Shown piece after piece: positions 9,021 to 17,234 of a stretch of DNA of 50,311 nucleotides (positions within the stretch are counted from its first letter, which is position 1; each line of letters begins with the position of its first letter). Below the pieces are notes generated by a model. It had not been told where the DNA came from. It did not search any database and worked only from the letters and a program-made list of their open reading frames with translations. The DNA is from Candidatus Bathyarchaeota archaeon (GTDB lineage: Archaea; Thermoproteota; Bathyarchaeia; 40CM-2-53-6): contig VBBN01000003.1 in assembly GCA_005888735.1 (NCBI GenBank), positions 1-50,311 on the forward strand, written 5' to 3'. A program made the translations under genes and the position numbers.

Positions 9021-9589
9021 CCGACGACCAACAGAACCGTCAACGAGTCTGCGGTATGCCGCACAGCGTTTACCCAGGCGAGGAGCAAAGTGGTAATCTC
9101 GCCTCCGACCCGATGAACGTTCACATCCTTCACGGCTGCATCCAGAGACCTTCTTACATCTTTTTCATTATTTGGATAGCACAACTCTGAGATACTCAAC
9201 AGAGAGTGAGGGTCAAAGCTGCATTCGGCATGACTCATCGTGTTCGACGGGGCACTCTGAGTCTACCAATGTCTCTTCCCAAATCTCAATATGAAACAAT
9301 GCGGTTGCACTCCGTTTCTGAAACCGCTGGGTCCTCAATCCACGGTCGGCAAGAGGAATGAAAAGAACGGTTCTGGCTTGCAGGGTGGCACATTCACCAC
9401 GTAGGAGGCCGGAATGAATGCCGGAAGACAAGAATTAAGCCTGCGCAATCTACAGCGAAAATCGAACAACTGATGAACCTCATCAGGGACCAATTTGCAA
9501 AAAATAACCCCCAGACTAAGGTAGAAACAGTCTGAATCCCCCGGGCCCCAGGATCCGTACAGTCCTAGGTGAAGTAAAGCAACATCCAA
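9021..9589. other. Non-coding stretch, no recognised gene
   Basis: About 570 bases in which both strands show only short unconvincing frames. No RNA gene is recognised. It ends in the degenerate repeat at 9590-9670. Confidence 0.4.
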
Positions 9590-9670
9590 CAATCAACATT
9601 AACATATTTCTAAACAGACCGTCGTCCCAGAAGCCTCCTAATTTACGCGAATCCACAAGGGTTTCGAACC
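9590..9670 (-). repeat. Degenerate repeat R, copy 1
   Basis: Read on the minus strand this gives WFETLVDSRKLGGFWDDGLF and continues RNMLMLIVG. Related minus-strand pieces occur at 12581-12660 and 13861-13946. It sits just left of att copy D. It is an eroded coding fragment of unknown family, probably from the integrated elements. Confidence 0.5.
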
Positions 9671-9700
9671 AAGAAAATGGATTCGCTGTAGTTTTCAGGC

Positions 9701-9720
9701 GAATCCGGGCGCGGCCCGCC
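9701..9720 (+). repeat. Degenerate attachment site, copy D
   Basis: GAATCCGGGCGCGGCCCGCC matches the first ten bases of the att core and then diverges. The preceding bases contain an inverted pair GCGAATCC / GGATTCGC (about 9653-9690). That pair resembles the CAGCGAATCC flank of other copies, but in reverse orientation. Confidence 0.5.
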
Positions 9721-9807
9721 AATCAAAGGTTCTTGAAATATGACGAAGTAGATTCGTGAGAAACTCCGCTAGTCATAACATGACCTATGACCAAAACCGT
9801 GTATTCC

Positions 9808-10217
9808 TCAGACAAACGTCACGCTAATGTTCGCAACCTTTTGTATGGTCTGAAAGTCCTTGTCAGAAGTCACTACTTCGTCCACACCGTTTGCAACAGC
9901 AATACCGGATATCAGAACGTCCAGTGCATTGACAGTTTTTCCAATCCTGAGCAAAGATCCCATTATTTTCGAAGCTTCGTCGGTTGCGGCGGCGTCCAAC
10001 CCAAGGAATACACTTTCTCTTGCGAAGGCCCTAACCCCCTTTTCCTTTTCCAAGAGTCTCCTGTGAAAAATCGGGGTTAGAAGCTCGAAGAGCGATATGC
10101 CTGTCATTCCAACCATGTCTCCTCGATTCTTCTCTCTTTCAACGATTCGTCGCGTCTTCTCTCCCTTACGAAGGAAGTCGATTATGGCGGAAGTATCTAG
10201 GACTATCGTGTTCTCAT
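9808..10217 (-). pseudogene. vapC: VapC-family PIN toxin with start codon out of frame
   Basis: A PIN-domain ribonuclease (toxin) of about 134 codons. It shows VLDTSAIIDFL (first catalytic Asp), GISLFELL (Glu), ALDVLISGIA (Asp) and TSDKDF (last acidic pair). The homologous frame has no ATG, GTG or TTG until an upstream stop. The ATG at 10215-10217 reads MRTR-stop in the antitoxin frame, and a single extra A would convert it to MRNTIVLDTS. So either one base was lost (mutation or sequencing error), or only a truncated product from Met at 10116 is made. The antitoxin VapB overlaps its start. Confidence 0.7.
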
Positions 10218-10421
10218 CACGCTTCTCTTCCTCATCTCTTTGACACTGGTTTCGATAAAGGCGGACTCTTCGTCATCAGCCCATGCTCCCCACAAGGCCA
10301 ACAAGTCTCCACGTTTCTGAAGCAGCTTTTCGATCACATCGCTGAAGCTCTCGCCCTCTTTTTTTGCCTCTGACAGCTTCCTGTAAACCTCCTCCCTAAT
10401 AGCAAGATTCTTGGTTGCCAT
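10203..10421 (-). CDS. vapB: VapB-type antitoxin
   Basis: A 72-aa protein starting MATKNLAIREEVYRKLSEAK. The N-terminal ribbon-helix-helix or UPF0330-like segment with SFSDVIEKLLQKRG is typical of archaeal VapB antitoxins that bind operator DNA and neutralise a PIN toxin. I chose ATG 10421 because the longer upstream frame shows no family similarity. Its stop overlaps the beginning of the VapC frame, the standard antitoxin-toxin order, and the pair is expected to repress its own promoter. Confidence 0.8.
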   Translation of the reverse strand: MATKNLAIREEVYRKLSEAKKEGESFSDVIEKLLQKRGDLLALWGAWADDEESAFIETSVKEMRKRSVMRTR

Positions 10422-10678
10422 ACGCAGGCATGTATATCGTACTGTGTAATAAAGCGTTCCGCATCTGTCATTCCCAAATATGATCATCGAAAAACGCGGT
10501 GTGCTATAAGTTGCGGCCGGAGCCAACAGTTCGAATGCGAAGACTCGTGCCGGACCTCAGGCTACTTCCCGCAGAGGATTCAGGCCCCAGAGTGAGATCG
10601 ATCCTCACGCCTCACCGGTCCAATCCCAACGAAAATCAACGGAGCATTCGTCAGACTCGAACCCGTTCGGGGCTGAGG

Positions 10679-10694
10679 CCGGGCGGGCCCACCA
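10679..10694 (+). repeat. tRNA-3'-end-like attachment site, copy E
   Basis: CCGGGCGGGCCCACCA, preceded by a stretch (ACTCGAACCCGTTCGGGGCT, 10656-10675) that is also found before copy F. It is followed by the flank CAAGAATTCAGCGAATC and an integrase remnant. Confidence 0.65.
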
Positions 10695-10747
10695 CAAGAA
10701 TTCAGCGAATCTTTTTTGGCTAGACATGACACAATACTATTGCCGCA

Positions 10748-10990
10748 TTGACGAAGCCCAAGCCGAACCCTCAGCCGAAACAGAGCTACTACTATCTTCT
10801 CGAGGATACGGACGTCAAGCGCTGGTACGATAGTGTGGCTCGGGGAAGCGTCGCGACCGCGGCAGTCTGGCTGAGGCGCATGGGTTTCACTCACAAGAAC
10901 TTCGGAAAGACTCCGCAGAATCTGGCGAGGATGTGTTCGAAAGAGCCAGCGAACTTCGTGCTTGAAGTTGTGAGCAACATGGAGAAGGGG
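10748..10990 (+). pseudogene. Integrase N-terminal remnant, best preserved
   Basis: About 81 codons from TTG 10748: TKPKPNPQPKQSYYYLLEDT, then DVKRWYDSVARGSVATAAVW, LRRMGFTHKNFGKTPQNLAR and SKEPANFVLEVVSNMEKG. This resembles the N-terminal SAM-like core-binding domain of archaeal tyrosine recombinases (an inference from fold pattern and context). The frame runs on out of family past 10990 into the convergent membrane-protein gene. The catalytic domain is absent. Compared with copy A, one base has been gained in the linker after the att flank. Confidence 0.65.
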
Positions 10991-11032
10991 GTCAGCCTAT
11001 TCACGAGGCCTTCAGGCTCTTTTCTTTCTCTT

Positions 11033-11989
11033 TCAAGAATTCTTCTGGGTCAGTTCAATCAAACGTCTTGCATCTCTGTACTTGCTAAAAATGATCATGA
11101 GGCCTCCTACGAAAAGGAGCGAGATCCACCAAAAGAAGAGAATCGTTGAAGCCAGAAAAGTCTGAGCACCCCCATCTTCGGATGTCAAGCCTTGAACCCA
11201 GAACCCGTACCACCAGGCTGGCAGAATCAGAAGAGCACCCCCGATCATTGCCAATCCCGTGACGATACCGTTCACTCTTCGAGAGCATCCTGCTGCCATT
11301 CCTAGGAACGAATTTGCGAAAATGGTCACCGAGAGAATTCTAGTTGACAAATCCGGGTTTTCACTTAGAACGAGTGTAAGCAGAGTGACGAGTAGGCCAA
11401 ATGTTCCAGCTACCAGGCCTACGCCTCTTCCAACTTGGCTCAAGGAAAACCTTCGTTTCCAAGCGAAGACAGGAATGCTTGCCGCCACGATTGCTGTTCC
11501 GCCTAGAATGGCAAACCCGTCCTGGAACGTTTGGCTTGGGCTCTTATACACAGGCAGTCCCGAGCTCATAATCATCGGACTGTACCTGGAGGTCATCCAT
11601 TGCTGAGTTGCAGCGTCGAAGTACTCGAAACTAACCCTTGCTTCTGCTCCATGCCATCCCAGACTCGCGGTACTTGGGATCTGAACTTGAACATCAAACC
11701 CTCTTCCCTCCCCGGGAGCAAGGACAAGAGGAATCTGAGCCGGAGAGGGTACGGAGGTGGCAAGATCGACAGTAATGGTTATCTCAACTATTCTCTCTGG
11801 AACAGTGCCTGTGTTCTGGACACTCACTCCCAAGATTGCCGAACCACCGGGATAGGAGGCAAATGGATGAGCAGCCTGATAGCCGAATGACATGGCTAGT
11901 CCATCGGGTGAACTGGAATGGGCTGACCCCAGGGAGATTGTTAGAACTATAGTAACTATGAGCCAGATGTGTAGACGAAAGCCGAACAC
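11033..11989 (-). CDS. Membrane protein with extracellular Ig-like domain
   Basis: A 318-aa protein. A signal peptide spans residues 1-24 and a beta-rich extracytoplasmic domain about 30-150 (NTGTVPERIVEITITVDL, an NEW3-like alpha-sandwich pattern). Five or so membrane helices lie between about 155 and 305, and the tail is short and basic. No catalytic motif is evident. It may be a surface sensor or transport accessory. It is flanked by an integrase remnant on its 3' side and a long non-coding stretch on its 5' side. Confidence 0.7.
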   Translation of the reverse strand: MFGFRLHIWLIVTIVLTISLGSAHSSSPDGLAMSFGYQAAHPFASYPGGSAILGVSVQNTGTVPERIVEITITVDLATSVPSPAQIPLVLAPGEGRGFDVQVQIPSTASLGWHGAEARVSFEYFDAATQQWMTSRYSPMIMSSGLPVYKSPSQTFQDGFAILGGTAIVAASIPVFAWKRRFSLSQVGRGVGLVAGTFGLLVTLLTLVLSENPDLSTRILSVTIFANSFLGMAAGCSRRVNGIVTGLAMIGGALLILPAWWYGFWVQGLTSEDGGAQTFLASTILFFWWISLLFVGGLMIIFSKYRDARRLIELTQKNS

Positions 11990-12580
11990 GCCCCTGAGAT
12001 TTTGGTCATCTCAGACATTTTTCCTTATCCCTGAGTGAAGGGCGAAGAACGAAATCTTGACGGACTCCAAAATGGGAGGATCCTAAGACGCAGGAGATGC
12101 TTTGCTATTTGTGGGAAAGGGAATTGTTGGGCATATAGGAAATACATGACGGCCCAGGCATCTTCGAAGGAGGAGTCAGCTCGTTAACGTAAGGAGTTCA
12201 CTCTCAGTCAGAAAAAAGACCATGTTGGGAGGCTACTTCTAGAGTGCTGCCACCGTCTCTCCAGCGAAAGACAACGCGAGATACTTGTCGGCTTAGCACT
12301 ACCAAACGACCCACAGCATCAACGACTAATCATGTCCGTTCCCGGAGTGCCTTTCCAAGCACTCAATCTAAATTTTTGGTAGGAGACCGAATTCAGGTTG
12401 AACCAGAGCTTCCCGAGACGAAAATGAGCCCGTAGGGGGGCTGTTCTCAAATCTGGGTTGGGCTGTTTTTGGTGTAGTTCCGTCCCGCCCCATCACTACT
12501 GTGAGTAGCAGGAGGATTCGCCCCCGTTCGAGTACAGAACCTGCCGGACTCGACCATGAAACATAGCACGCTCGTCGAAA
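11990..12580. other. Non-coding stretch, no recognised gene
   Basis: About 590 bases with stops in all frames and no RNA gene I can recognise. It carries the promoter region of the membrane-protein gene to its left and repeat R copy 2 to its right. Confidence 0.4.
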
Positions 12581-12660
12581 GTCAACTTTAGCATATGTCT
12601 GTAAAGATCGGCGCCCGAGAAACCTCCGAGTTTATGCGAATCTCGGACGGTTTTTGACCT
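12581..12660 (-). repeat. Degenerate repeat R, copy 2
   Basis: Minus-strand reading SKTVRDSHKLGGFSGADLYR followed by HMLKLTF, aligned with copies at 9590-9670 and 13861-13946. This copy has the longest open frame around it (about 12496-12699), suggesting it once belonged to a coding gene. Confidence 0.5.
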
Positions 12661-12937
12661 ACTTACACAAGCTTCCAAGGTGTCTCTTATTAATGACATT
12701 GCGCATGAAACTCGACTTCATCAAGGTATGACGACACCGAATCGTTTCCTTCCTGGTTTTCTGTAATCTAATTGTTCCACGTAGGGTCTTGTAGCGATGA
12801 GCAGTAGCATCGAATCCTATGGAGAATGCTGGCTCTGACGGTTGCGAGCAGTCCCAACAAGGGCCCAACGAAGCTGATTGAAACGCAAGGAACGAACTCG
12901 TGAAAGGCATTTAATCTCTGAAGACGAAAAGAACTCC

Positions 12938-13402
12938 ATGAAACCTGCACAGACGAGCACGCAGAATTCCGCCAAGAGCACCACCGCGATCAGCAAGAAG
13001 TCGAAGGGATTCACCGACGAGGAACGAGGCGCGATAAGGGAGCGCGTCCAGGAGCTGAAGGCGGATAACAGGGACGGGGAGAGCGCCGTGCTCGCGAAGA
13101 TCGCCGAGATGCCGGAACCGGATCGCACCATGGGCAAGCGGCTCCATGCTATCATCAAAGAGAGCGCGCCAGTCCTCTCGCCGAGGCTCTGGTACGGGAT
13201 GCCTGCGTATGCCAAGGACGGCAAGGTCGTCTGCTTCTTCCAACCAGCGCAGAAGTTCAAGACGAGGTACGCGACTTTCGGTTTCAGCGACAAGGCGAAC
13301 CTCGACGAAGGCGGCATGTGGCCGAACGCCTTCGCGCTGAAGGGATTGACTGCCTTCGAAGAGGCAAGGATAGCCGCGCTCGTGAAGAAAGCAGTGAGAT
13401 AA
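12938..13402 (+). CDS. DUF1801 (YdhG-like) domain protein
   Basis: About 154 aa. A Lys-rich N-terminus is followed by a DUF1801-type domain with [36 protein letters not shown] and [15 protein letters not shown]. This family has a YdhG/frataxin-like fold; some members are described as intracellular iron chaperones, but no reaction is established. ATG 12938 is preferred because the extra 20 codons upstream look non-homologous. Local GC is clearly higher than in the neighbours, and the family is common in bacteria, so horizontal acquisition is plausible. Confidence 0.75.
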   Translation: MKPAQTSTQNSAKSTTAISKKSKGFTDEERGAIRERVQELKADNRDGESAVLAKIAEMPEPDRTMGKRLHAIIKESAPVLSPRLWYGMPAYAKDGKVVCFFQPAQKFKTRYATFGFSDKANLDEGGMWPNAFALKGLTAFEEARIAALVKKAVR

Positions 13403-13860
13403 GGACCGAGCTCGCTACTAGGCCCCGCCCTAAGCAGGATCGTCGGTCAGGACGAGGCGTTCCCGCGTGACGAGAACGCGCACCATCGTTCGCCGAACGA
13501 GTCCTCGCTGCTCGACGGCCCTCAGCATTTCACATCCCATCAAGGGTCCGCTCAGCTCCGTTGCCTTGTTCAACTCGTTATCTGTCTCCCTGTTCCTCAT
13601 TGATTGTCCAAGACAATCCTATCCCGTCAGCCAACCCGCTAGCGGCCGCGAGCGCGCCCGCCTGCCTCCACCCTGCCCGCTTCCTCCGCTGAGACACCAC
13701 CTTCCCCGCCCACAGACAAGGGTGCGTCAGCGTGTCAATGTGTCAGAAGGACGAAGGAGTTCTCTTGGGGGTCGTACTGAGAATTCTCTATCCTGCGAGA
13801 CTGAAATCAGTGAGTTTTATGGTGACGCGAGGGAAGAAGGGATAACATGCGGCGAACCGA
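13403..13860. other. GC-rich non-coding stretch
   Basis: About 460 bases. An open frame (13467-14042) crosses it, but its composition is Ser/Arg/Pro-rich and it overlaps repeat R and att copy F, so I regard it as spurious. No RNA gene is recognised. Confidence 0.4.
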
Positions 13861-13946
13861 CAATCAACATTAACACACTTTCTGTCATGTACCGCGATGC
13901 CGCGAGCCTCGTTGGATTCAAACGAGTCCAAACAGTCTCGAACCCG
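13861..13946 (-). repeat. Degenerate repeat R, copy 3
   Basis: The minus strand reads GFETVWTRLNPTRLAASRYM followed by TESVLMLIVG, aligned with the copy at 9590. The bases CAATCAACATTAACA are shared exactly with that copy. It lies immediately left of att copy F, the same arrangement as copy 1 and att D. Confidence 0.5.
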
Positions 13947-13976
13947 GAGACGGACTCGAACCCGTTCAGGGCTGAG

Positions 13977-13993
13977 CCTGAGCGGCCCACCAG
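13977..13993 (+). repeat. Degenerate attachment site, copy F
   Basis: CCTGAGCGGCCCACCAG, a degraded version of the att core. It is preceded by ACTCGAACCCGTTCAGGGCT, as before copy E. Confidence 0.5.
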
Positions 13994-14096
13994 TTTAGCC
14001 CTGAACTATCGGGGATTGGGGATTTCTGGGGCCTTCGTTTGAGATGAAACGCGAAAATCGAAGAATACTAGTCGGAAAGATGCTCGGTCACAGAAC

Positions 14097-15242
14097 ATGA
14101 AGATGACTCATAGCGACCTCAATCGGCGTTTGCTCTGGTCACACTGCCTCTCGAATAGGATTGACGGATCCGATGCGCCCGTTAAGGTGGCAGATGCCTG
14201 CTGTGGTATCCAGTCCCAGAACTTTCAGGAAAGCTTCTCCTCGTTCTGGGCTCGAATCGATGGTTTCCATAACAACGACGTCATGTCAGAACTGAAACGG
14301 GGAGGTGGGCTTGTCAGAACCAGGGCTGTGAGAGGAACGATGCACACGATCCCAAGCAAGGACTACTACACCTACGTCCTCGGTGGAGCCGGTGAGAGAT
14401 TCCTTAGCTGGTTTGACAACATCGCAAAACAGCGCAATTACCCAGGAAGGGTAGAGCGCAGCAGACTGATCTATAAGCCCGTTCTCGAAGAGATCAAGGG
14501 ACGAGCGGTTACAAAGGAAGAGATGCAACCGATAGTGTCCGCTAAGGCTCGAATCCTCGGGCTGAAGGAAGGAGTCTGGACTGGCATAGGTGAAATGGAG
14601 TTCCTGGGCCTACTCGTCTATGCAGGTAAGAAGGGGTCTCGGAGTTCGTACATGCGAGCTGACGACTGGATTCCAGGACTCAAAGCGCCACCAGACCGAC
14701 AAACATGTAATGTCGAACTGTTGCGAGGATATATTGCGCGTCATGGACCTGTGTCGAGAGAGGACATTGTATACTGGGCCTTTTTTAGCCGGCAACAACT
14801 CGACAACGCTCTAGCGGATCTTTCCAGCGAGATAGTCGAATTCAAGATGGGGGGTTCTAAGAGTCCCTACATTGATCTTGATCGTAACATCGATCGGAGG
14901 TTTCCGCCGCCTCCTCGAGCAATAGTTCTTCCCAAGTATGATTCACTCATGATGACCTTACGAGACAAGTCGCGATTCATGGATATGCGGTACTACAAGA
15001 GAGTGTTCCACGACCTCGGAATGGTCAGACCGACGGTGCTAGTGGACGGATTCGTAGCTGCCATCTGGAGAAGAGTCGCAAAGAAGAAGCGTACGTCGAT
15101 AGAGGTGCACGCATTCAAGAAACTCGACAGCGGCGCGAAGGAGACAGTCGAACGGAAATTCTCAGAATACGGTGAATACACCGGACTCGACGTTTCGGTA
15201 AGATGGGTCCGGGGGAAATGGATTCATCAACCATCGAGATAA
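14097..15242 (+). CDS. AlkZ-like winged-helix protein (HTH_42)
   Basis: A 381-aa protein of the winged-helix DNA-binding family that includes AlkZ/YcaQ DNA glycosylases. It shows GIQSQNFQESFSSFWARI, whose Q-x-Q pair corresponds to the catalytic QxQ motif of AlkZ. It also has VRTRAVRGTMHTIP (the usual 'R.W..RGT.H' region) and the C-terminal PKYDSLMMTLRDKSRF and VLVDGFVAAIWR motifs. AlkZ enzymes unhook interstrand crosslinks or excise alkylated bases; substrate here is inferred. Its length matches the family. It stands alone, just right of the last integration scar. An AlkD-like gene lies 5 kb downstream. Confidence 0.85.
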   Translation: MKMTHSDLNRRLLWSHCLSNRIDGSDAPVKVADACCGIQSQNFQESFSSFWARIDGFHNNDVMSELKRGGGLVRTRAVRGTMHTIPSKDYYTYVLGGAGERFLSWFDNIAKQRNYPGRVERSRLIYKPVLEEIKGRAVTKEEMQPIVSAKARILGLKEGVWTGIGEMEFLGLLVYAGKKGSRSSYMRADDWIPGLKAPPDRQTCNVELLRGYIARHGPVSREDIVYWAFFSRQQLDNALADLSSEIVEFKMGGSKSPYIDLDRNIDRRFPPPPRAIVLPKYDSLMMTLRDKSRFMDMRYYKRVFHDLGMVRPTVLVDGFVAAIWRRVAKKKRTSIEVHAFKKLDSGAKETVERKFSEYGEYTGLDVSVRWVRGKWIHQPSR

Positions 15243-15340
15243 CACTCAGATCTTTGCAAACTACATCGGTAGAATGCATGACCCTTGTTATCCGCGCAGC
15301 ACTAGGAAAAGCATCTTTTACCTATACGGCTAATGAAGTA

Positions 15341-15350
15341 AAATTATATA
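15341..15350 (+). promoter_or_regulatory. TATA box of the wHTH-membrane-oxidoreductase operon
   Basis: AAATTATATA, ideal as an archaeal TATA element. Transcription would begin around 15368-15376, which excludes the TTG at 15354 and supports TTG 15387 as the start of the first gene. Confidence 0.6.
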
Positions 15351-15386
15351 TACTTGTTCGGTTCAGCATGGTATAGAAGAGTTTAC

Positions 15387-15932
15387 TTGACAAGTGAAAT
15401 CGAGGACATTCGAAAGGAATTCCGGGAGGGGCTCAAGTCCCTCAAGGACGAGATTCGACGGCAAGTATCGCAAGCTGCCGAGAGTTCGGGAAACAATGGT
15501 TCGATTCGAGTCGACCTCCAAAAGGACGATGTGGCTCAGACCGAACCTTCCTTTGTTGTTGTCAAGGACCTTGTAAGACAGATCCGAGAGGACGTCAAAT
15601 CAAGCTTGGCCACACGAGGAGAGATAGCAGTAGACGAACTCGTTGATAACATGCCCGAGACTACTGCCGCCGACCTCCTGAAATCCTTGGCTAACACGGA
15701 CCGAATCAAGATGGCGAAAATGCTCTACTCCGCAAAGAGGAAGTTCTCAGACTTCAAGACAGAAACTGATCTTGAGGCGGCCTCCGTCAACAATCATTTG
15801 AAGAGTCTACTGAACATGGGACTCGTGAGTCACAGTGACGAGGGAGGCTACGAGCTCACCAAGCGTGGAAGAATGCTCGTCAGGACACTAGCACTGATGA
15901 GCGAAGCCCTAGGAGGGGAACAGGTCAGTTGA
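15387..15932 (+). CDS. Coiled-coil winged-helix regulator
   Basis: About 181 aa. An N-terminal coiled coil (about residues 1-35, SEIEDIRKEFREGLKSLKDE) and a charged linker precede a C-terminal ArsR/MarR-like winged helix (LAAS-like 'EAASVNNHLKSLLNMGLVSH' then the wing 'DEGGYELTKRG'). Start TTG 15387 was chosen from the TATA position. Its stop overlaps the TTG start of the following membrane-protein gene by 4 nt, so the two are translationally coupled and the regulator may control the operon that runs to 19213. Confidence 0.7.
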   Translation: MTSEIEDIRKEFREGLKSLKDEIRRQVSQAAESSGNNGSIRVDLQKDDVAQTEPSFVVVKDLVRQIREDVKSSLATRGEIAVDELVDNMPETTAADLLKSLANTDRIKMAKMLYSAKRKFSDFKTETDLEAASVNNHLKSLLNMGLVSHSDEGGYELTKRGRMLVRTLALMSEALGGEQVS

Positions 15933-17185
15933 TTGAGATAGGACGCGAATCTCGGCTGTCGACGGCGACACGAACAACCGCTGGCATGCTGGCCGGCATG
16001 TCTGCCATACTAGGCGTCATCTGGCTCGCAAGAGGACTCCTCGGAATCCCACAGTATTCCGTCACAATACTTCTCGCTATCTTTGGACTCGCCTTCCTCG
16101 GCCGGATCCTCCGCACCGAGGTCCATTCGGGATTGGGAAGGGCCATTGCAAGCGTCCTCGGGAACTTGGTCATCGCCTTCGTCACGATCATAATCGCGAC
16201 CGGGTTCCTGGTCTGGGTGGCATCTTTGCAGTCAGACGTCTTCCCAAGCATGATTTCTAGCCAGGTGCCAAGTCTTGTGATAGCCGCCATCGCGACCGGT
16301 CTCGGAGCCTACGCGCTCCAAAAGTCCGGTCTCGCACAGAGACGGGATAGTCCGTTTATGGTGAATGAGGGCCGGGCACTGGCGATGCAGGGGACGAAAT
16401 TGACGGTGAAGCAGGATACGGTCGGGATGCCGATCAATCGTCGCGGACACACGATCGGCGCCGTATTGCTTGGCGAGGTCTCGACATCCTTCAAGACGCC
16501 TATGGGAATGGTCAGCTCAATCCTCCCGGGCCCGGTGACCACGGTCGGAGTCCCGTTCCAGGGGAAGACATTGTCCAGTGACGAGGCCGTGAAACTGACC
16601 GGAAAGACGCCGAACCAGCTCAACGAAGAGAGCAGGTCCCGTGCAGAGGACCTGGATGTTGGACGTATCAGGATTAGGGACGGCTGCATGGGGGACCGAT
16701 GGAAGATTGGCCCCCTCATCTTCGACTGGGACGGCGGCGGGGAGCACCATCCAAGGGAGAGATGGTTGGCGAAAGGAGTTGGCAACACGTACATAACAAC
16801 AGACGGAAAGCGTGCAACCGCAAAATGGAACGGTAGCTCCCTCTCTGTTGATGACAAGATGATGAAGCTCACGGTTGGGAGCGACAGCTTCAGCTACTCC
16901 CCGACAGAGGTCAAGACCACCTCGCCACATCACACTCTCCAAGTCACCCAAGACAAGATCACGCTCGACACTAGAAAGTTCACTCTGAAGGTCGCGGGCG
17001 ACAGTGTCATCCTTAGGAGAGAAGACAAGACAAGAACCACCGAATCGAAGACCTTGGCCAATGATCTGCGTTCCCTCCTCACCGAGACGGTGAAGAAGCA
17101 AGTGAGGGATGTTATGGAGGGCGATCCAATCGATCTTGGTGAAATGTTCACGACGACAGAGGAGGTCCTCGCGAAGCATGACTGA
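15929..17185 (+). CDS. Membrane protein with cytosolic beta-rich domain
   Basis: A 418-aa protein. Four predicted membrane helices lie between about residues 20 and 130 (for example MLAGMSAILGVIWLARGLL and AIASVLGNLVIAFVTIIIAT). A soluble region of roughly 290 residues follows, with beta-rich repeats and an end segment of charged helices. I do not recognise a family. It overlaps the upstream regulator by 4 nt and is followed by an oxidoreductase gene, so it belongs to that operon. Function unknown; it may be a membrane-associated sensor or effector. Confidence 0.7.
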   Translation: MIEIGRESRLSTATRTTAGMLAGMSAILGVIWLARGLLGIPQYSVTILLAIFGLAFLGRILRTEVHSGLGRAIASVLGNLVIAFVTIIIATGFLVWVASLQSDVFPSMISSQVPSLVIAAIATGLGAYALQKSGLAQRRDSPFMVNEGRALAMQGTKLTVKQDTVGMPINRRGHTIGAVLLGEVSTSFKTPMGMVSSILPGPVTTVGVPFQGKTLSSDEAVKLTGKTPNQLNEESRSRAEDLDVGRIRIRDGCMGDRWKIGPLIFDWDGGGEHHPRERWLAKGVGNTYITTDGKRATAKWNGSSLSVDDKMMKLTVGSDSFSYSPTEVKTTSPHHTLQVTQDKITLDTRKFTLKVAGDSVILRREDKTRTTESKTLANDLRSLLTETVKKQVRDVMEGDPIDLGEMFTTTEEVLAKHD

Positions 17186-17234
17186 GACGGTCGAAATGAG
17201 GACGGCTTCAACCGTTACTTCGGAGACCAAACTT

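Noticed and set aside
279-10694. The repeated CGGGCGGGCCCACCA sites as functional tRNA genes with introns
   Set aside because: Only the 3' end is present at each copy. I could find no matching 5' acceptor GGGCCCG, D-arm or anticodon arm upstream, even allowing introns.
13467-14042. 191-codon plus-strand open frame
   Set aside because: Its Ser/Arg/Pro-rich composition and its overlap with repeat R and att copy F indicate non-coding GC-rich sequence.
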